Source: JADJYF01 sp050186725 (GTDB lineage: Bacteria > Pseudomonadota > Gammaproteobacteria > Ga0077536). From it: a DNA stretch of 64,000 nucleotides. The notes under the pieces were generated by a model. The model worked only from the letters and a program-made list of their open reading frames with translations. It ran no database searches and was not told the DNA's origin. The stretch spans positions 62,001-126,000 of the forward strand of contig JBFWYG010000007.1 of assembly GCA_050186725.1 (NCBI GenBank), written 5' to 3'. Positions 35,943 through 44,252 of the stretch are shown here, one piece after another (within the stretch, counting starts at the first letter, position 1; every line of letters starts with the position of its first letter). The translations under genes were made by a program, and so were the position numbers.

Positions 35943-37232
35943 GTGGTCTATTCCCTGCGTTCCCTGCTTCGCACCCTGGCTGGCGGCGCCCTGCTGCCGC
36001 TCGCCGCGGTTGCCGGCGAATTCGATTTCGACCTCACCCAGGCGCAGTCGCTGTCGCCGCCCGTGGGCACGGCGATCACCGCCGCCAACCTCGACCAGGC
36101 GGCGGCGCTGGTCGACCCGGACTTCGCCACGCTCATTCGTGATGGCTGGGTGAGCATCACCGTCGGTGAACCCCTGTCCTTCGCTCCCCATCCGAACTAC
36201 GTGGCGGCGACCGAGCAGCACGCCGGCCAGGCGCAGCTCGGCACCGAACCCGGCGAACTGCTGAACTACGTCGGCGGCCGCCCGTTTCCCGGCGAACTGT
36301 CCAAGGATGATCCGCGCGCCGGCGAGAAGCTCGCCTGGAACATGCGTTACGCCTACGCCGGTGATGGCGGCCGCATTCCGGAGATGTACTGGTACTACCG
36401 CGACATGCGCAGCCAGAAGGTCGAACGGGTATTGGAGTTCGAGGCGGAGTCGATGCGCTTCATGTACCGCCACGTCATCCCGCCGATGCCGGAGATCAAG
36501 GACAACAGCTACAAGGTCTACAATGCCATCACGCTCACCGCCAACGATCCGGGCGACGTCACGGGCACCAAGCTCCTCATCTTCTACAACAGCGACGATC
36601 GCGCGGAAGAACAGGGCTGGATGTACGTGCCGCTGCTGCGGCGCGTGCGACGCGTGGCCACCACCATGCGCACCGATTCCTTCCTCGGCAGCGACATCAT
36701 GATCGAGGACTTCTTAGGCTACAGCGGCCGCATCATGGACATGGACTGGAGCTATCTCGGCGACAGCCACGTGCTGCTGCCCATGTACCGCCAGGACCAG
36801 GTGCCGCACTCCGACAAGAAGGCGCGCAAGGCCGATTACACCTTCGTCGACTTCGGCGGCCATTCCGGCTGCTTCCCGAACATCACCTGGCAGGTGCGCA
36901 AGGTGCACCTGCTGGAGGGGCGGCCGAAGCGCAGCGATCATCCGCTGTCCAAGCGCTATTTCTACGTCGACGCGCAAACCGGCTTCCCGGTGTTCGGCAA
37001 GGTCTACGACCGGGGCGGGCAGCTGTGGAAGTTCCTGTTCGCCGGACTCGCCCATCCGGACTTCCACCTGGCGCAGAATCGCGGCAGCGGCGTGCCGATG
37101 CTCGATTCGTCCTCGGTGGTGGATATCCAGAACAAGCACTGCACCACGCTACAGATGCTGACCGAGGTCAACGTCGGCAAGATGAAGCAGAAGGACTTCG
37201 AGCCCTCGTCGCTGAATGTCGGCGCGCGCTGA
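35943..37232 (+). CDS. DUF1329 family periplasmic protein
   Basis: This 429-residue exported protein has a signal peptide (SLLRTLAGGALLPLAAVAG). Hallmarks of DUF1329 include YVGGRPFPG, AWNMRYAYAGDGG, WMYVPLLRRVRRV and FLGSDIMIEDFLGYSG, a lipoprotein-sorting (LolA/LolB-like) type of fold by family knowledge. It almost always accompanies DUF1302, which is two genes upstream here. The start is a GTG at 35943, nine bases after a CGAGGA site; no ATG is better placed, and the upstream frame overlaps the HEAT gene. Function unknown; transport or envelope trafficking is the usual guess. Confidence 0.85.
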   Translation: MVYSLRSLLRTLAGGALLPLAAVAGEFDFDLTQAQSLSPPVGTAITAANLDQAAALVDPDFATLIRDGWVSITVGEPLSFAPHPNYVAATEQHAGQAQLGTEPGELLNYVGGRPFPGELSKDDPRAGEKLAWNMRYAYAGDGGRIPEMYWYYRDMRSQKVERVLEFEAESMRFMYRHVIPPMPEIKDNSYKVYNAITLTANDPGDVTGTKLLIFYNSDDRAEEQGWMYVPLLRRVRRVATTMRTDSFLGSDIMIEDFLGYSGRIMDMDWSYLGDSHVLLPMYRQDQVPHSDKKARKADYTFVDFGGHSGCFPNITWQVRKVHLLEGRPKRSDHPLSKRYFYVDAQTGFPVFGKVYDRGGQLWKFLFAGLAHPDFHLAQNRGSGVPMLDSSSVVDIQNKHCTTLQMLTEVNVGKMKQKDFEPSSLNVGAR

Positions 37233-37339
37233 ACCGCGCCGGCCGGCTACACTAGCGCGGCGTCGAAGGCACAGACCGTCGACGTCGCCATGCAATCACT
37301 GGCGGGCCCGCCGGCCCGCCGACGTTCGGGGAGGACGAG

Positions 37340-38245
37340 ATGGCCAGTCAGCAAGCCGAGGCGATGAAGAAGCTCTACCGCGAGTGGAAGGCGGAGATGG
37401 CGCGCAAGCCCGACATGGGCATCGAGGAAGTGCGCGACCTGTTCGATCATTGGGGCGATCTCACCACCGACCCGGTGGGCGTGGATTACACCGAGGTGGA
37501 CGCCGGGGGCGTGACCGCGATGTGGGCGGTGCCCAAGGGCTGCGCGGAGGACCGCGTCCTGCTCTGTACTCACGGCGGCGGCTATGCGGCCGGCTCGATG
37601 TATTCCCACCGCAAGATCTACGCGCATTTCGCCAAGGCGGTGGGCTGCAAGTCGCTGATCCTGCATTTTCGACGCGCGCCGGAGTTCACCCACCCCGCGC
37701 AGGTGAACGACACGCTCGCGGCCTACGAGTGGCTGCTCACGCAGGGCTACCAGGCACGGCACATCGCGAGCCTGGGCGATTCGGCCGGCGGCGCGCTGGC
37801 CACAGCCGTGTGTCTCGCCGCGCGCGACAAGGGCCTGCCGGTGCCCGCCGCCTCGATGCCGATCTCGCCCTGGTACGATCTCGAGGCCAAGGGCGCCTCG
37901 ACCCGCACCAACGCCGACAAGGACTGCCTGGCGAGCGAGAGCCTGACCCTTGCCATGGCCGCGACCTTCCTCGGCGGCGCTTCGCCCCACGATCCGCTCG
38001 CGAGCCCGCTGCATGCCGATCTGCGCGGGCTGCCGCCGACCTACATCCAGGTTGGCGGCGACGAATGCCTGCTGGACGACGCCACGCGCTTCGAGACCCT
38101 GGCGCGCGCCGCCGGCGTGGACGTCAAGTGCGAGGTATGGCCCGAGATGCAGCACTGTTTCCAGATCATGGCCGGCCGAGCGCCGGAGGCCGATCAGGCC
38201 ATCGCGCGCTACGTGGCCTGGGTCAGGCCGAAGCTCGGGCTCTGA
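37340..38245 (+). CDS. Alpha/beta hydrolase, hormone-sensitive-lipase-type esterase
   Basis: This 301-residue cytoplasmic hydrolase has the HGGG oxyanion motif (THGGGYAAGS near residue 76), the GDSAGG nucleophile elbow (Ser148), and a C-terminal Asp/His pair (GGDECLL and EMQHCFQ), all in the order of hormone-sensitive-lipase family enzymes. They hydrolyse short acyl esters or lactones. The ATG at 37340 follows a strong GGGGAGGACGAG site. The gene follows the DUF1329 gene by 107 bp and precedes an SDR, separated by a hairpin. Confidence 0.9.
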   Translation: MASQQAEAMKKLYREWKAEMARKPDMGIEEVRDLFDHWGDLTTDPVGVDYTEVDAGGVTAMWAVPKGCAEDRVLLCTHGGGYAAGSMYSHRKIYAHFAKAVGCKSLILHFRRAPEFTHPAQVNDTLAAYEWLLTQGYQARHIASLGDSAGGALATAVCLAARDKGLPVPAASMPISPWYDLEAKGASTRTNADKDCLASESLTLAMAATFLGGASPHDPLASPLHADLRGLPPTYIQVGGDECLLDDATRFETLARAAGVDVKCEVWPEMQHCFQIMAGRAPEADQAIARYVAWVRPKLGL

Positions 38246-38253
38246 ACCGCCGC

Positions 38254-38277
38254 GGCCGCGCCCTCGCGGGCGCGGCC
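38254..38277. terminator. GC-rich intergenic hairpin
   Basis: A perfect 10-bp stem (GGCCGCGCCC with its complement) and 4-base loop follow the esterase stop codon by 8 bp. A short AGGCTTGTTT tail follows. It may be a weak terminator or a transcript-stabilising structure before the SDR gene. Confidence 0.4.
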
Positions 38278-38313
38278 AGGCTTGTTTCACTCATTCACGG
38301 AATTCGACAGTCG

Positions 38314-39096
38314 ATGAACTCCCCCGCTTTCGATCCCCGCACGCTGTTCGATTTGAGCGGCAAGCGCATTCTCGTCACCGGCGCCTCCATGGGCCTCGGC
38401 AAACGCTTCGGCTGGACACTCGCGCGCGCCGGCGCCGAGGTGCTGCTGGCGGCGCGCAGCGTCGACAAGCTGGAAGCGCTGGCTGCCGACATCGCCGCCT
38501 TCGGCGGTCGCTGCAAGTGCGTCGCGCTCGACGTGCGCGAGCGCGACGTGATTCGCGCCACGGTCGACGACCTCGAGCAGGACGGTCCGATCGACGTGCT
38601 GGTGAACAACGCCGGCATCGCCATCGTGCGCGCGCCCGAACGCTTCAGCGACGAAGACTGGGACAGTGTCTACGAGACCAACCTGCGCGGCCCCTGGGCG
38701 CTCGCGCAGGCGATCATCAAGCACCGGCTCGCCGACGGTCGGCCGGGCAACATCATCAACGTCGCCTCCATCCTGGGCTTCCGCCCGATCGGCCACCTGG
38801 CGCCCTATGCCGCGGCCAAGGCCGCGCTGATAAATCTCGGGCGTGAACTGTGCGTGGATCTCGCCGCCAAGGGCATCCGCGTCAACGCGCTGAACCCCGG
38901 CTACTTCGAGACCGAGATGAACCGCGAGTGGCTCGCGAGCCCGGGCGGACAGAAGCTCCTGAAGGGCATTCCGACGGGCCGCTTCGGCCAGCCGGAAGAC
39001 CTGGACGGCGCAATCCTGTTCATGGTCTCCGACGCCTCGCGCTACATGAACGGCACGATGATCACGGTGGACGGCGGACATACGGCGGGGCTGTGA
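38314..39096 (+). CDS. Short-chain dehydrogenase/reductase (SDR)
   Basis: This 260-residue NAD(P)-dependent oxidoreductase has the cofactor motif TGASMGLGKRF (residues 22-32), NNAG at 98-101, and the catalytic triad Ser152, Tyr165 and Lys169 (YAAAK). The C-terminus has a typical TVDGGHTAGL tail. The fold is of the classical SDR type used for 3-ketoacyl, steroid or sugar alcohols; the substrate is not determined. It lies just upstream of the first palindromic repeats and is convergent with the mesaconyl-CoA-hydratase-like gene. Confidence 0.9.
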   Translation: MNSPAFDPRTLFDLSGKRILVTGASMGLGKRFGWTLARAGAEVLLAARSVDKLEALAADIAAFGGRCKCVALDVRERDVIRATVDDLEQDGPIDVLVNNAGIAIVRAPERFSDEDWDSVYETNLRGPWALAQAIIKHRLADGRPGNIINVASILGFRPIGHLAPYAAAKAALINLGRELCVDLAAKGIRVNALNPGYFETEMNREWLASPGGQKLLKGIPTGRFGQPEDLDGAILFMVSDASRYMNGTMITVDGGHTAGL

Positions 39097-39116
39097 TGCG
39101 CGCTCTGGAATCGAAT

Positions 39117-39236
39117 GGCGGGTTGAAACCCGCCCTACGTGGGGAGGCATGACGGCGCACTGTAGGGCCGATTTCAATCGGCCGTGCACAGCGCTTCGAT
39201 ACGCGCCGTGCCCGGCGGGTTGAAACCCGCCCTACA
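39117..39236. repeat. Three palindromic (REP-like) elements, two types
   Basis: Two copies of type A (arms GGCGGGTT/AACCCGCC) lie inverted at 39117-39138 and 39214-39236, with one type B (arms GGCCGATT/AATCGGCC) between them at 39161-39183. All carry the outer lead TGTAGGG or its complement, except that the first has a different outer base. They fill the space between the convergent SDR and hydratase genes. The last copy covers the hydratase stop codon. The family recurs at 49.9-50.3 and 60.2 kb. Confidence 0.9.
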
Positions 39237-40251
39237 TCGTCCACACCACCAATCGCCAATCGAGCACCTGGCTTTCCTCGTACGCGCCGTCCTTGCCGCG
39301 GCGCTTGGCCCAGGTCAGCGCATGCAGTTCCAGCAGTCGGCCGCCGGCCGCGACCGGTAGCGCGCGGGTCACGCTGAACTCGGTGCGGATGATGTCTTCC
39401 TCCAGCACCGGCGCGGTGTGCTCGCAGCCCTGCCAGCCGACCAAGGTCACGAGGTTCGGCAGCGCGCGCTCGATCTGGGCGAGCGTGATGGAAATGGTCT
39501 GGCCACCGTAGACCAGGCGCTTGCCGAGGTAACTCCGCGAGGCGTCGGTGTGGGTGTAGGCGATGTTGCCGGTGAGCCGCACCAGTTCGGGCGCGCAGGT
39601 CACGGTGTCCTGCGGGCCGATCACGACCTTGTCTCCCTGCTCGAGCATTGGCGCCGGCACGTTGTAGTGCTCCGGCGCCATGGCCGCCACTTGCCAGCCG
39701 CGCGGCAGGGCGCTCAACAACTGCTCGTCGCTCAGGCGCTCCGGGATCCAGTCGAAGCTGTCGTTCCTGCCGGTGTCGGCCTGCGCGTCGCGGCAGGCGA
39801 TCATCGGGCAGCGCCAGTACTGCATCACGCGCTCGCCGCGCTGATTGGTGGTGGTCATCTCCAGCGCCACCATGCCGGTCGCGTCGCGGCCCGGCTTGAC
39901 CTTGTTCTGCCTGAGACCCACCACCTTGGTGACGGTGGTGAGCGTGTCGCCGACGAACACCGGGTTGACCAGCAGCAGCCCGCGGTAGAAGAGGTTGCCC
40001 TTCACGTTCTGCGAGGCGAAGGTCGTCTGGCCGTTCACCTGGTTGATGACCAGCATGGGATGCACGAGGCTGCGCGGCTCGCCGGTCACCGCGCGCGACA
40101 GTTCGCGATCGAGCGGCAGGCGCATGCGATCGCCGGTGATGGCCTGGTAGAAGGCCGTGTGGCCGTCGCTCATGGTGACCGCGGGCGCGGAGAAGCTCTG
40201 CCCGACCTCGAAGTCTTCGAAGTAGGGTCCGTCGATGTGATGTTCGGCCAT
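39232..40251 (-). CDS. Mesaconyl-CoA-hydratase-like MaoC-family protein (Mch type)
   Basis: This 339-residue double hot-dog protein resembles Mch, the mesaconyl-CoA hydratase (beta-methylmalyl-CoA dehydratase) of the 3-hydroxypropionate and ethylmalonyl-CoA pathways. It has YFEDFEVGQSF at the start, HPMLVINQVNGQ and the block GDTLTTVTKVVGLRQNK, which is very close to the Mch pattern, then a second hot-dog half. It would hydrate a branched or dicarboxylic 2-enoyl-CoA. It is the last gene of a LysR-associated operon. Its TAG stop lies inside a palindromic repeat, so the C-terminus may have been set by repeat insertion. Confidence 0.75.
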   Translation of the reverse strand: MAEHHIDGPYFEDFEVGQSFSAPAVTMSDGHTAFYQAITGDRMRLPLDRELSRAVTGEPRSLVHPMLVINQVNGQTTFASQNVKGNLFYRGLLLVNPVFVGDTLTTVTKVVGLRQNKVKPGRDATGMVALEMTTTNQRGERVMQYWRCPMIACRDAQADTGRNDSFDWIPERLSDEQLLSALPRGWQVAAMAPEHYNVPAPMLEQGDKVVIGPQDTVTCAPELVRLTGNIAYTHTDASRSYLGKRLVYGGQTISITLAQIERALPNLVTLVGWQGCEHTAPVLEEDIIRTEFSVTRALPVAAGGRLLELHALTWAKRRGKDGAYEESQVLDWRLVVWTM

Positions 40252-40280
40252 GGTCTCGGTCCTGCGTGAAGTGCTCTCGC

Positions 40281-40301
40281 GCCCGGCCGTCACGGCCGGG
40301 C
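40281..40301. repeat. Intra-operon GC-rich hairpin
   Basis: A perfect 8-bp stem (GCCCGGCC and its complement) with the loop GTCAC lies in the 68-bp gap between the CoA-transferase and hydratase genes. It may stabilise or attenuate the operon transcript. Confidence 0.4.
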
Positions 40302-40319
40302 AGGTGAATGTGATCGGGT

Positions 40320-41432
40320 TCAGCCGCCGAGAAACTCGGCGCGCAACGCCGCGCCCTGCTCGTCGATCGCCGGCACCCGGGGGCTTGCGAGGACGTCGCC
40401 CGTGCGCCGCACCAGCGACACGCGCTCGCCGCCGGCCAGGATGTCCTTGCGACGCAGCGCGGGATGGCGCTGGAGTCCCCTGATGTCGTTGATGTTGCCG
40501 CAGGCGATGCCCGCGGCGTTCAGCTTCTGCGCGAGTTCGGCGCGCGGGTAGCGCCGGAACACGGCCTCGAGATCGGCCCGCAGCGCGTCGCGATTCTCGA
40601 CCCGCGCGACGTTGTTCCTGTAGCGCGGATCGTCGGCGAGTTCCGCGCGCTCGAGTCCATCGCGACAGAACTGCACCCATTCGCGCTGGTTCTGGATGAC
40701 GACGAAGATCGGACCATCGGCCGCGGCGTACGAGCCGTAGGGCGCGAGCTGGGCGTGATCCATGCCGGTGCCGGTCAGCAGCTTGCCGGTGTATTCCAGG
40801 ATCGCGAGCGGCACCGCCATCCACTCTGAGAGGGTCTCGAACAGCGAGGTCTCGATATGCACGCCGGCACCGCCGCGCTCGCGGGCAAAGAGCGCCTTGC
40901 AGATCTCGCCGTAGCAGGAGAGCCCGGTGGAGATGTCGCAGATCGACGCGCCGACCTTGCTCGGTTCGCCCGGATTGCCGGTCACCGAGCACAGCCCGGT
41001 CTCGGCCTGAATCAGCGCGTCGTAGGCCTTCATCTCGGCGTAGGGGCCGGTTGTGCCGTAGCCCGAGATGCTGCACATCACGAGCCGCGGGTTCAGCTCA
41101 TGCACCGCGGTCCAGCCGAAGCCGAGCTTGTCGACCGAGCCCGGCTTCAGGTTCTGGATGAAGACGTCGGCCTTGGCCAGCATCGCGCGCAGCAGGGCGC
41201 GATCGGCCTCCTGGGTGAGATCGACCGCCAGCGATTCCTTGCCGCTGTTCAGCCACACGAAGTACGCGCTCTGGCCGTGGATGGCGCTGTCATAGGCGCG
41301 GGCGAAATCGCCCTCGGGGCGTTCGAGCTTGATCACCCGCGCGCCGCCTTCGGCCAGCAGGCGGGTGCAGTAGGGCGCGGCGACGGCCTGTTCGAGGGCG
41401 ACGACCAGCAGGCCGGCGAGGGGGGCGGACAT
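40320..41432 (-). CDS. Class III (CaiB/BaiF) acyl-CoA:carboxylate CoA-transferase
   Basis: This 370-residue enzyme belongs to the formyl-CoA-transferase family, which moves CoA between carboxylates through an aspartyl-CoA thioester. The N-terminal LVVALEQAVAAPYCTRLLAEGGARVIKLERPEGD segment is typical (shown here only in part by residues 10-42), as are NLKPGSVDKLGFG and CSISGYGTTGPY. The likely catalytic Asp is residue 166 (SICDISTG), aligning with FRC Asp169. Its place between an aldehyde dehydrogenase and an Mch-like hydratase suggests it activates a carboxylic acid made by oxidation of the aldehyde. Spacing is 9 bp from the upstream gene. Confidence 0.88.
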   Translation of the reverse strand: MSAPLAGLLVVALEQAVAAPYCTRLLAEGGARVIKLERPEGDFARAYDSAIHGQSAYFVWLNSGKESLAVDLTQEADRALLRAMLAKADVFIQNLKPGSVDKLGFGWTAVHELNPRLVMCSISGYGTTGPYAEMKAYDALIQAETGLCSVTGNPGEPSKVGASICDISTGLSCYGEICKALFARERGGAGVHIETSLFETLSEWMAVPLAILEYTGKLLTGTGMDHAQLAPYGSYAAADGPIFVVIQNQREWVQFCRDGLERAELADDPRYRNNVARVENRDALRADLEAVFRRYPRAELAQKLNAAGIACGNINDIRGLQRHPALRRKDILAGGERVSLVRRTGDVLASPRVPAIDEQGAALRAEFLGG

Positions 41433-41441
41433 GGTTCTACC

Positions 41442-42944
41442 TCAGCGCATCACGAAGGGATTGGGCACGTCGTCGGCGGTCGAGATCCACACGCTCTTGG
41501 TCTGCAGGAATTCGCGAATGGACTCCAGGCCGTTCTCGCGACCGAGGCCGCTCTGCTTGTAGCCACCGAAAGGCGACATGTAGCTGATGGCGCGATAGGT
41601 GTTGACCCAAACCGTGCCTGCGCGCACCGCGCGCGAGACCTTGAGCGCGCGCTTGATGGACTGGGTCCACACGCCGGCGGCGAGGCCGTAGGCGATGTCG
41701 TTCGCGATCTCGATGGCTTCCTCATCCGTGTCGAAGCGGATGATCGACAGCACGGGACCGAATACCTCCTCCTGCGCGATGCGCATGTCGTTCCGCACGC
41801 CGCCGAGGATGGTGGGTTCGACGAAGTACTCGCTGGTGCCGCATTCCGGCCGCCCCCTGGCGGGCTTGCCGCCCAGCAGCACCTGCGCGCCCTCGGCCTC
41901 GGCGATGCGGATGTAGGACAGGACCTTCTCGTACTGCGGCGGCGTGGTCACCGGCCCGACCTGGGTGGCGCGATCCATCGGGTCGCCCATGCGCGCGGTC
42001 GCGGCGAACTCCACCAGCGCCTTCACGAAGTGATCGTAGATGCCGTTTTGCACCAGGAGCCGCGAGCCGGCGATGCAGGTCTGGCCGGTGGCGGCGAAGA
42101 TGCCCGAGATGGCGCCCTTGACCGCGTCGCCCAGCACCGCGTCGTCGAACACGATGTTGGGCGACTTGCCGCCGAGTTCCAGCGTGCAGCGCTTGAGCCC
42201 CTTGGCTGCCGCCTGGTAGACCCGCGCGCCGCTCTCGCTGCCGCCGGTGAAGGCCACCATCGCGACCTTGGGATGTTCCACCAGGCGCGCGCCGACCTCG
42301 GCGCCGAAGCCGGTGACGACGTTCACCACGCCGGGCGGAAAGCCGGCTTGCGTGAACAGCTCTGCAAAACGCAGCGTCGAAGTGGAGGTGAACTCGGAGG
42401 GCTTGATCACCACCGTGTTGCCGGCCGCCAGCGCCGGCGCGAGCTTGAAGGAGAGCAGCAGCAGCGGCGAGTTCCACGGCGTGATCGCCGCGACCACGCC
42501 GAGCGGCTCGTGACGCGTGAAGTTGAAGGTCTCGGGCTTGTCTATTGGAATGACCGCGCCCTCGATCTTGTCGGCGAGGCCACCGAAGTAGTAGTACCAC
42601 TGCGGCAGGTAGGCGCACTGCGCGCCCATTTCGCTGATGAGCTTGCCGTTGTCGCGCACCTCCATGGCGGCCAGTTCCTCGGCGTGGGCTGCGATCAGAT
42701 CGCCCACCCGGCGCAGCAGGTGACCGCGCTGGGTGGCGGTCATGTCCGCCCAGGGCCCGCGGGTGAAGGCCGCGTGGGCGGCATCCACCGCGGCATCGAC
42801 CTCGGCCGCGCCGCAGCGCGCGACCTCGGCCCAGATCTTCGAGGTGTAGGGATTGACGGTCTCGAAGTACTCGCCACCAGCGGGCGCGACCGTCGCGCCG
42901 TTGATGTAGGCATCGAAGCGCGGCAGATCGGCGGCTCGGGTCAT
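41442..42944 (-). CDS. NAD(P)-dependent aldehyde dehydrogenase
   Basis: This 500-residue ALDH-superfamily enzyme oxidises an aldehyde to an acid. It has ITPWNSPLLL, FTGGSESGARV and LELGGKSPNIVFDD (general-base Glu), the catalytic Cys290 in ATGQTCIAG, and ENGLESIREFLQTKS at the C-terminus. The substrate is unknown. It lies 31 bp downstream of the acyl-CoA dehydrogenase and 9 bp upstream of the CoA-transferase, so aldehyde oxidation followed by CoA activation is a sensible reading of the operon. Confidence 0.92.
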   Translation of the reverse strand: MTRAADLPRFDAYINGATVAPAGGEYFETVNPYTSKIWAEVARCGAAEVDAAVDAAHAAFTRGPWADMTATQRGHLLRRVGDLIAAHAEELAAMEVRDNGKLISEMGAQCAYLPQWYYYFGGLADKIEGAVIPIDKPETFNFTRHEPLGVVAAITPWNSPLLLLSFKLAPALAAGNTVVIKPSEFTSTSTLRFAELFTQAGFPPGVVNVVTGFGAEVGARLVEHPKVAMVAFTGGSESGARVYQAAAKGLKRCTLELGGKSPNIVFDDAVLGDAVKGAISGIFAATGQTCIAGSRLLVQNGIYDHFVKALVEFAATARMGDPMDRATQVGPVTTPPQYEKVLSYIRIAEAEGAQVLLGGKPARGRPECGTSEYFVEPTILGGVRNDMRIAQEEVFGPVLSIIRFDTDEEAIEIANDIAYGLAAGVWTQSIKRALKVSRAVRAGTVWVNTYRAISYMSPFGGYKQSGLGRENGLESIREFLQTKSVWISTADDVPNPFVMR

Positions 42945-42975
42945 GGTCGGGACTCCGTGAACGACGGGCCTGTCC

Positions 42976-44139
42976 TCAGTAGGAGCGCGGCAGCTCGAGT
43001 TCGTGCTCCGCGATGTAGGACAGGATCAGGTTGGTGGAAATGGGCGCGATGCGATACAGGCGCGCTTCACGGAACTTGCGCTCCACGTCGTACTCCTCGG
43101 CGACACCGAAGCCGCCGTGGGTCTGCATGCAGGTGTCCGCCGCCGCCCAGGAGGCCTCCGAGGCCAGCATCTTGGAGAGATTGGCCAGCGTGCCGGCGTT
43201 GCCGCCCGATTCGTACACCGCGCAGGCCTTCTCCAGCACCGCCTCGGCCGCCACAGTCTGCGCGTAGGCCTGGGCGATGGGGAACTGGATGCCCTGGTTC
43301 TGGCCGATGGGTCGGCCGAACACCACGCGTTCCCGGGCGTAGTCCGAGGCCTTCTTGATGAACCAGCGCGCGTCGCCGATGCACTCCGCGGCAATCAGGA
43401 TGCGCTCGGCATTCATGCCGGAGAGGATGTAACGGAAACCCTTGCCTTCCTCGCCGATCAGGCTGTCGGCCGGGATCGGCACGTTGTCGAAGAACACCGC
43501 GTTGGTCGAGTGGTTGATCATCGTGCGGATGGGATTGATGCTCATCCCGTTCTTCTTCGCTTCGCGCATGTCGACCAGGAACACCGAGAGACCATCGGCA
43601 CGCTTGGCGACCTTGTCCTTCGCGGTGGTGCGGGCCAGCAGGATCATGAGATCCGACTGCAGCGCGCGCGAGGTCCACACCTTCTGGCCGTTGACGATGT
43701 ACTTGTCGCCGTCCCGCACCGCGATGGTGGAGATGGAGGTGGTGTCGGTGCCGGCGGTCGGCTCGGTGACGCCGAAGGCCTGCAGGCGCAGTTCACCCGA
43801 GGCGACACCCGGCAGGTATTTCTGCTTCTGCTCGGGGCTGCCGTGACGCAGGACCGTGCCCATGGTGTACATCTGCGCGTGGCAGGCGCCGGCGTTGCCG
43901 CCGAACTCGTGGATCGCCTTCAGGATCTCCACGCCCATGGAAATCGGCAGGCCGCTGCCGCCGTACTCCTCGGGGATCAGCGCCGCCAGCAGGCCGAGCT
44001 CGGTCAGGCGATCGACGAATTCCTTCGGGTATTGCCGCTCGCGATCCTTTTCGCGCCAGTACTCGCCGGCGAATTCCTCGCAGACCTTCTTCACCGTGTC
44101 GCGCAGCTGCGTGACGATTTCCTGCTGTTCGTCGCTCAT
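42976..44139 (-). CDS. Acyl-CoA dehydrogenase
   Basis: This 387-residue flavoprotein desaturates an acyl-CoA at the 2,3 position. It has an N-terminal helical domain, IPEEYGGSGLP near residue 55, the FAD-binding AFGVTEPTAGTDTTS and KVWTSRALQS segments, RIAPISTNL near the end, and QTHGGFGVAEEYDVERKFREARLYRI, the C-terminal flavin and substrate loop. The length fits the family. It lies 113 bp downstream of the hydrolase, with two strong hairpins in that gap. The ATG at 44139 starts the conserved helical domain. Substrate unknown. Confidence 0.92.
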   Translation of the reverse strand: MSDEQQEIVTQLRDTVKKVCEEFAGEYWREKDRERQYPKEFVDRLTELGLLAALIPEEYGGSGLPISMGVEILKAIHEFGGNAGACHAQMYTMGTVLRHGSPEQKQKYLPGVASGELRLQAFGVTEPTAGTDTTSISTIAVRDGDKYIVNGQKVWTSRALQSDLMILLARTTAKDKVAKRADGLSVFLVDMREAKKNGMSINPIRTMINHSTNAVFFDNVPIPADSLIGEEGKGFRYILSGMNAERILIAAECIGDARWFIKKASDYARERVVFGRPIGQNQGIQFPIAQAYAQTVAAEAVLEKACAVYESGGNAGTLANLSKMLASEASWAAADTCMQTHGGFGVAEEYDVERKFREARLYRIAPISTNLILSYIAEHELELPRSY

Positions 44140-44170
44140 GATTTGATCTTTCCAGACTGGTGAAACAGGG

Positions 44171-44230
44171 GGCCGGCGCCCCCGGCGCCGGCCGACGATC
44201 CGAGTCGTGGACGGCGCGCGCGCCGTCCAC
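44171..44230. repeat. Pair of perfect GC-rich palindromes inside the operon
   Basis: Two perfect structures lie back to back in a 113-bp gap. The first is a 10-bp stem (GGCCGGCGCC, 44171-44180) with its complement at 44184-44193 and a CCC loop. The second is a 24-bp perfect palindrome (half-site GTGGACGGCGCG, 44207-44218). There is no T run. They separate hydrolase and dehydrogenase genes on the same transcript, a good place for differential mRNA stability or attenuation. Confidence 0.6.
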
Positions 44231-44252
44231 GTGAAGAGCGCACCGCGATGGC

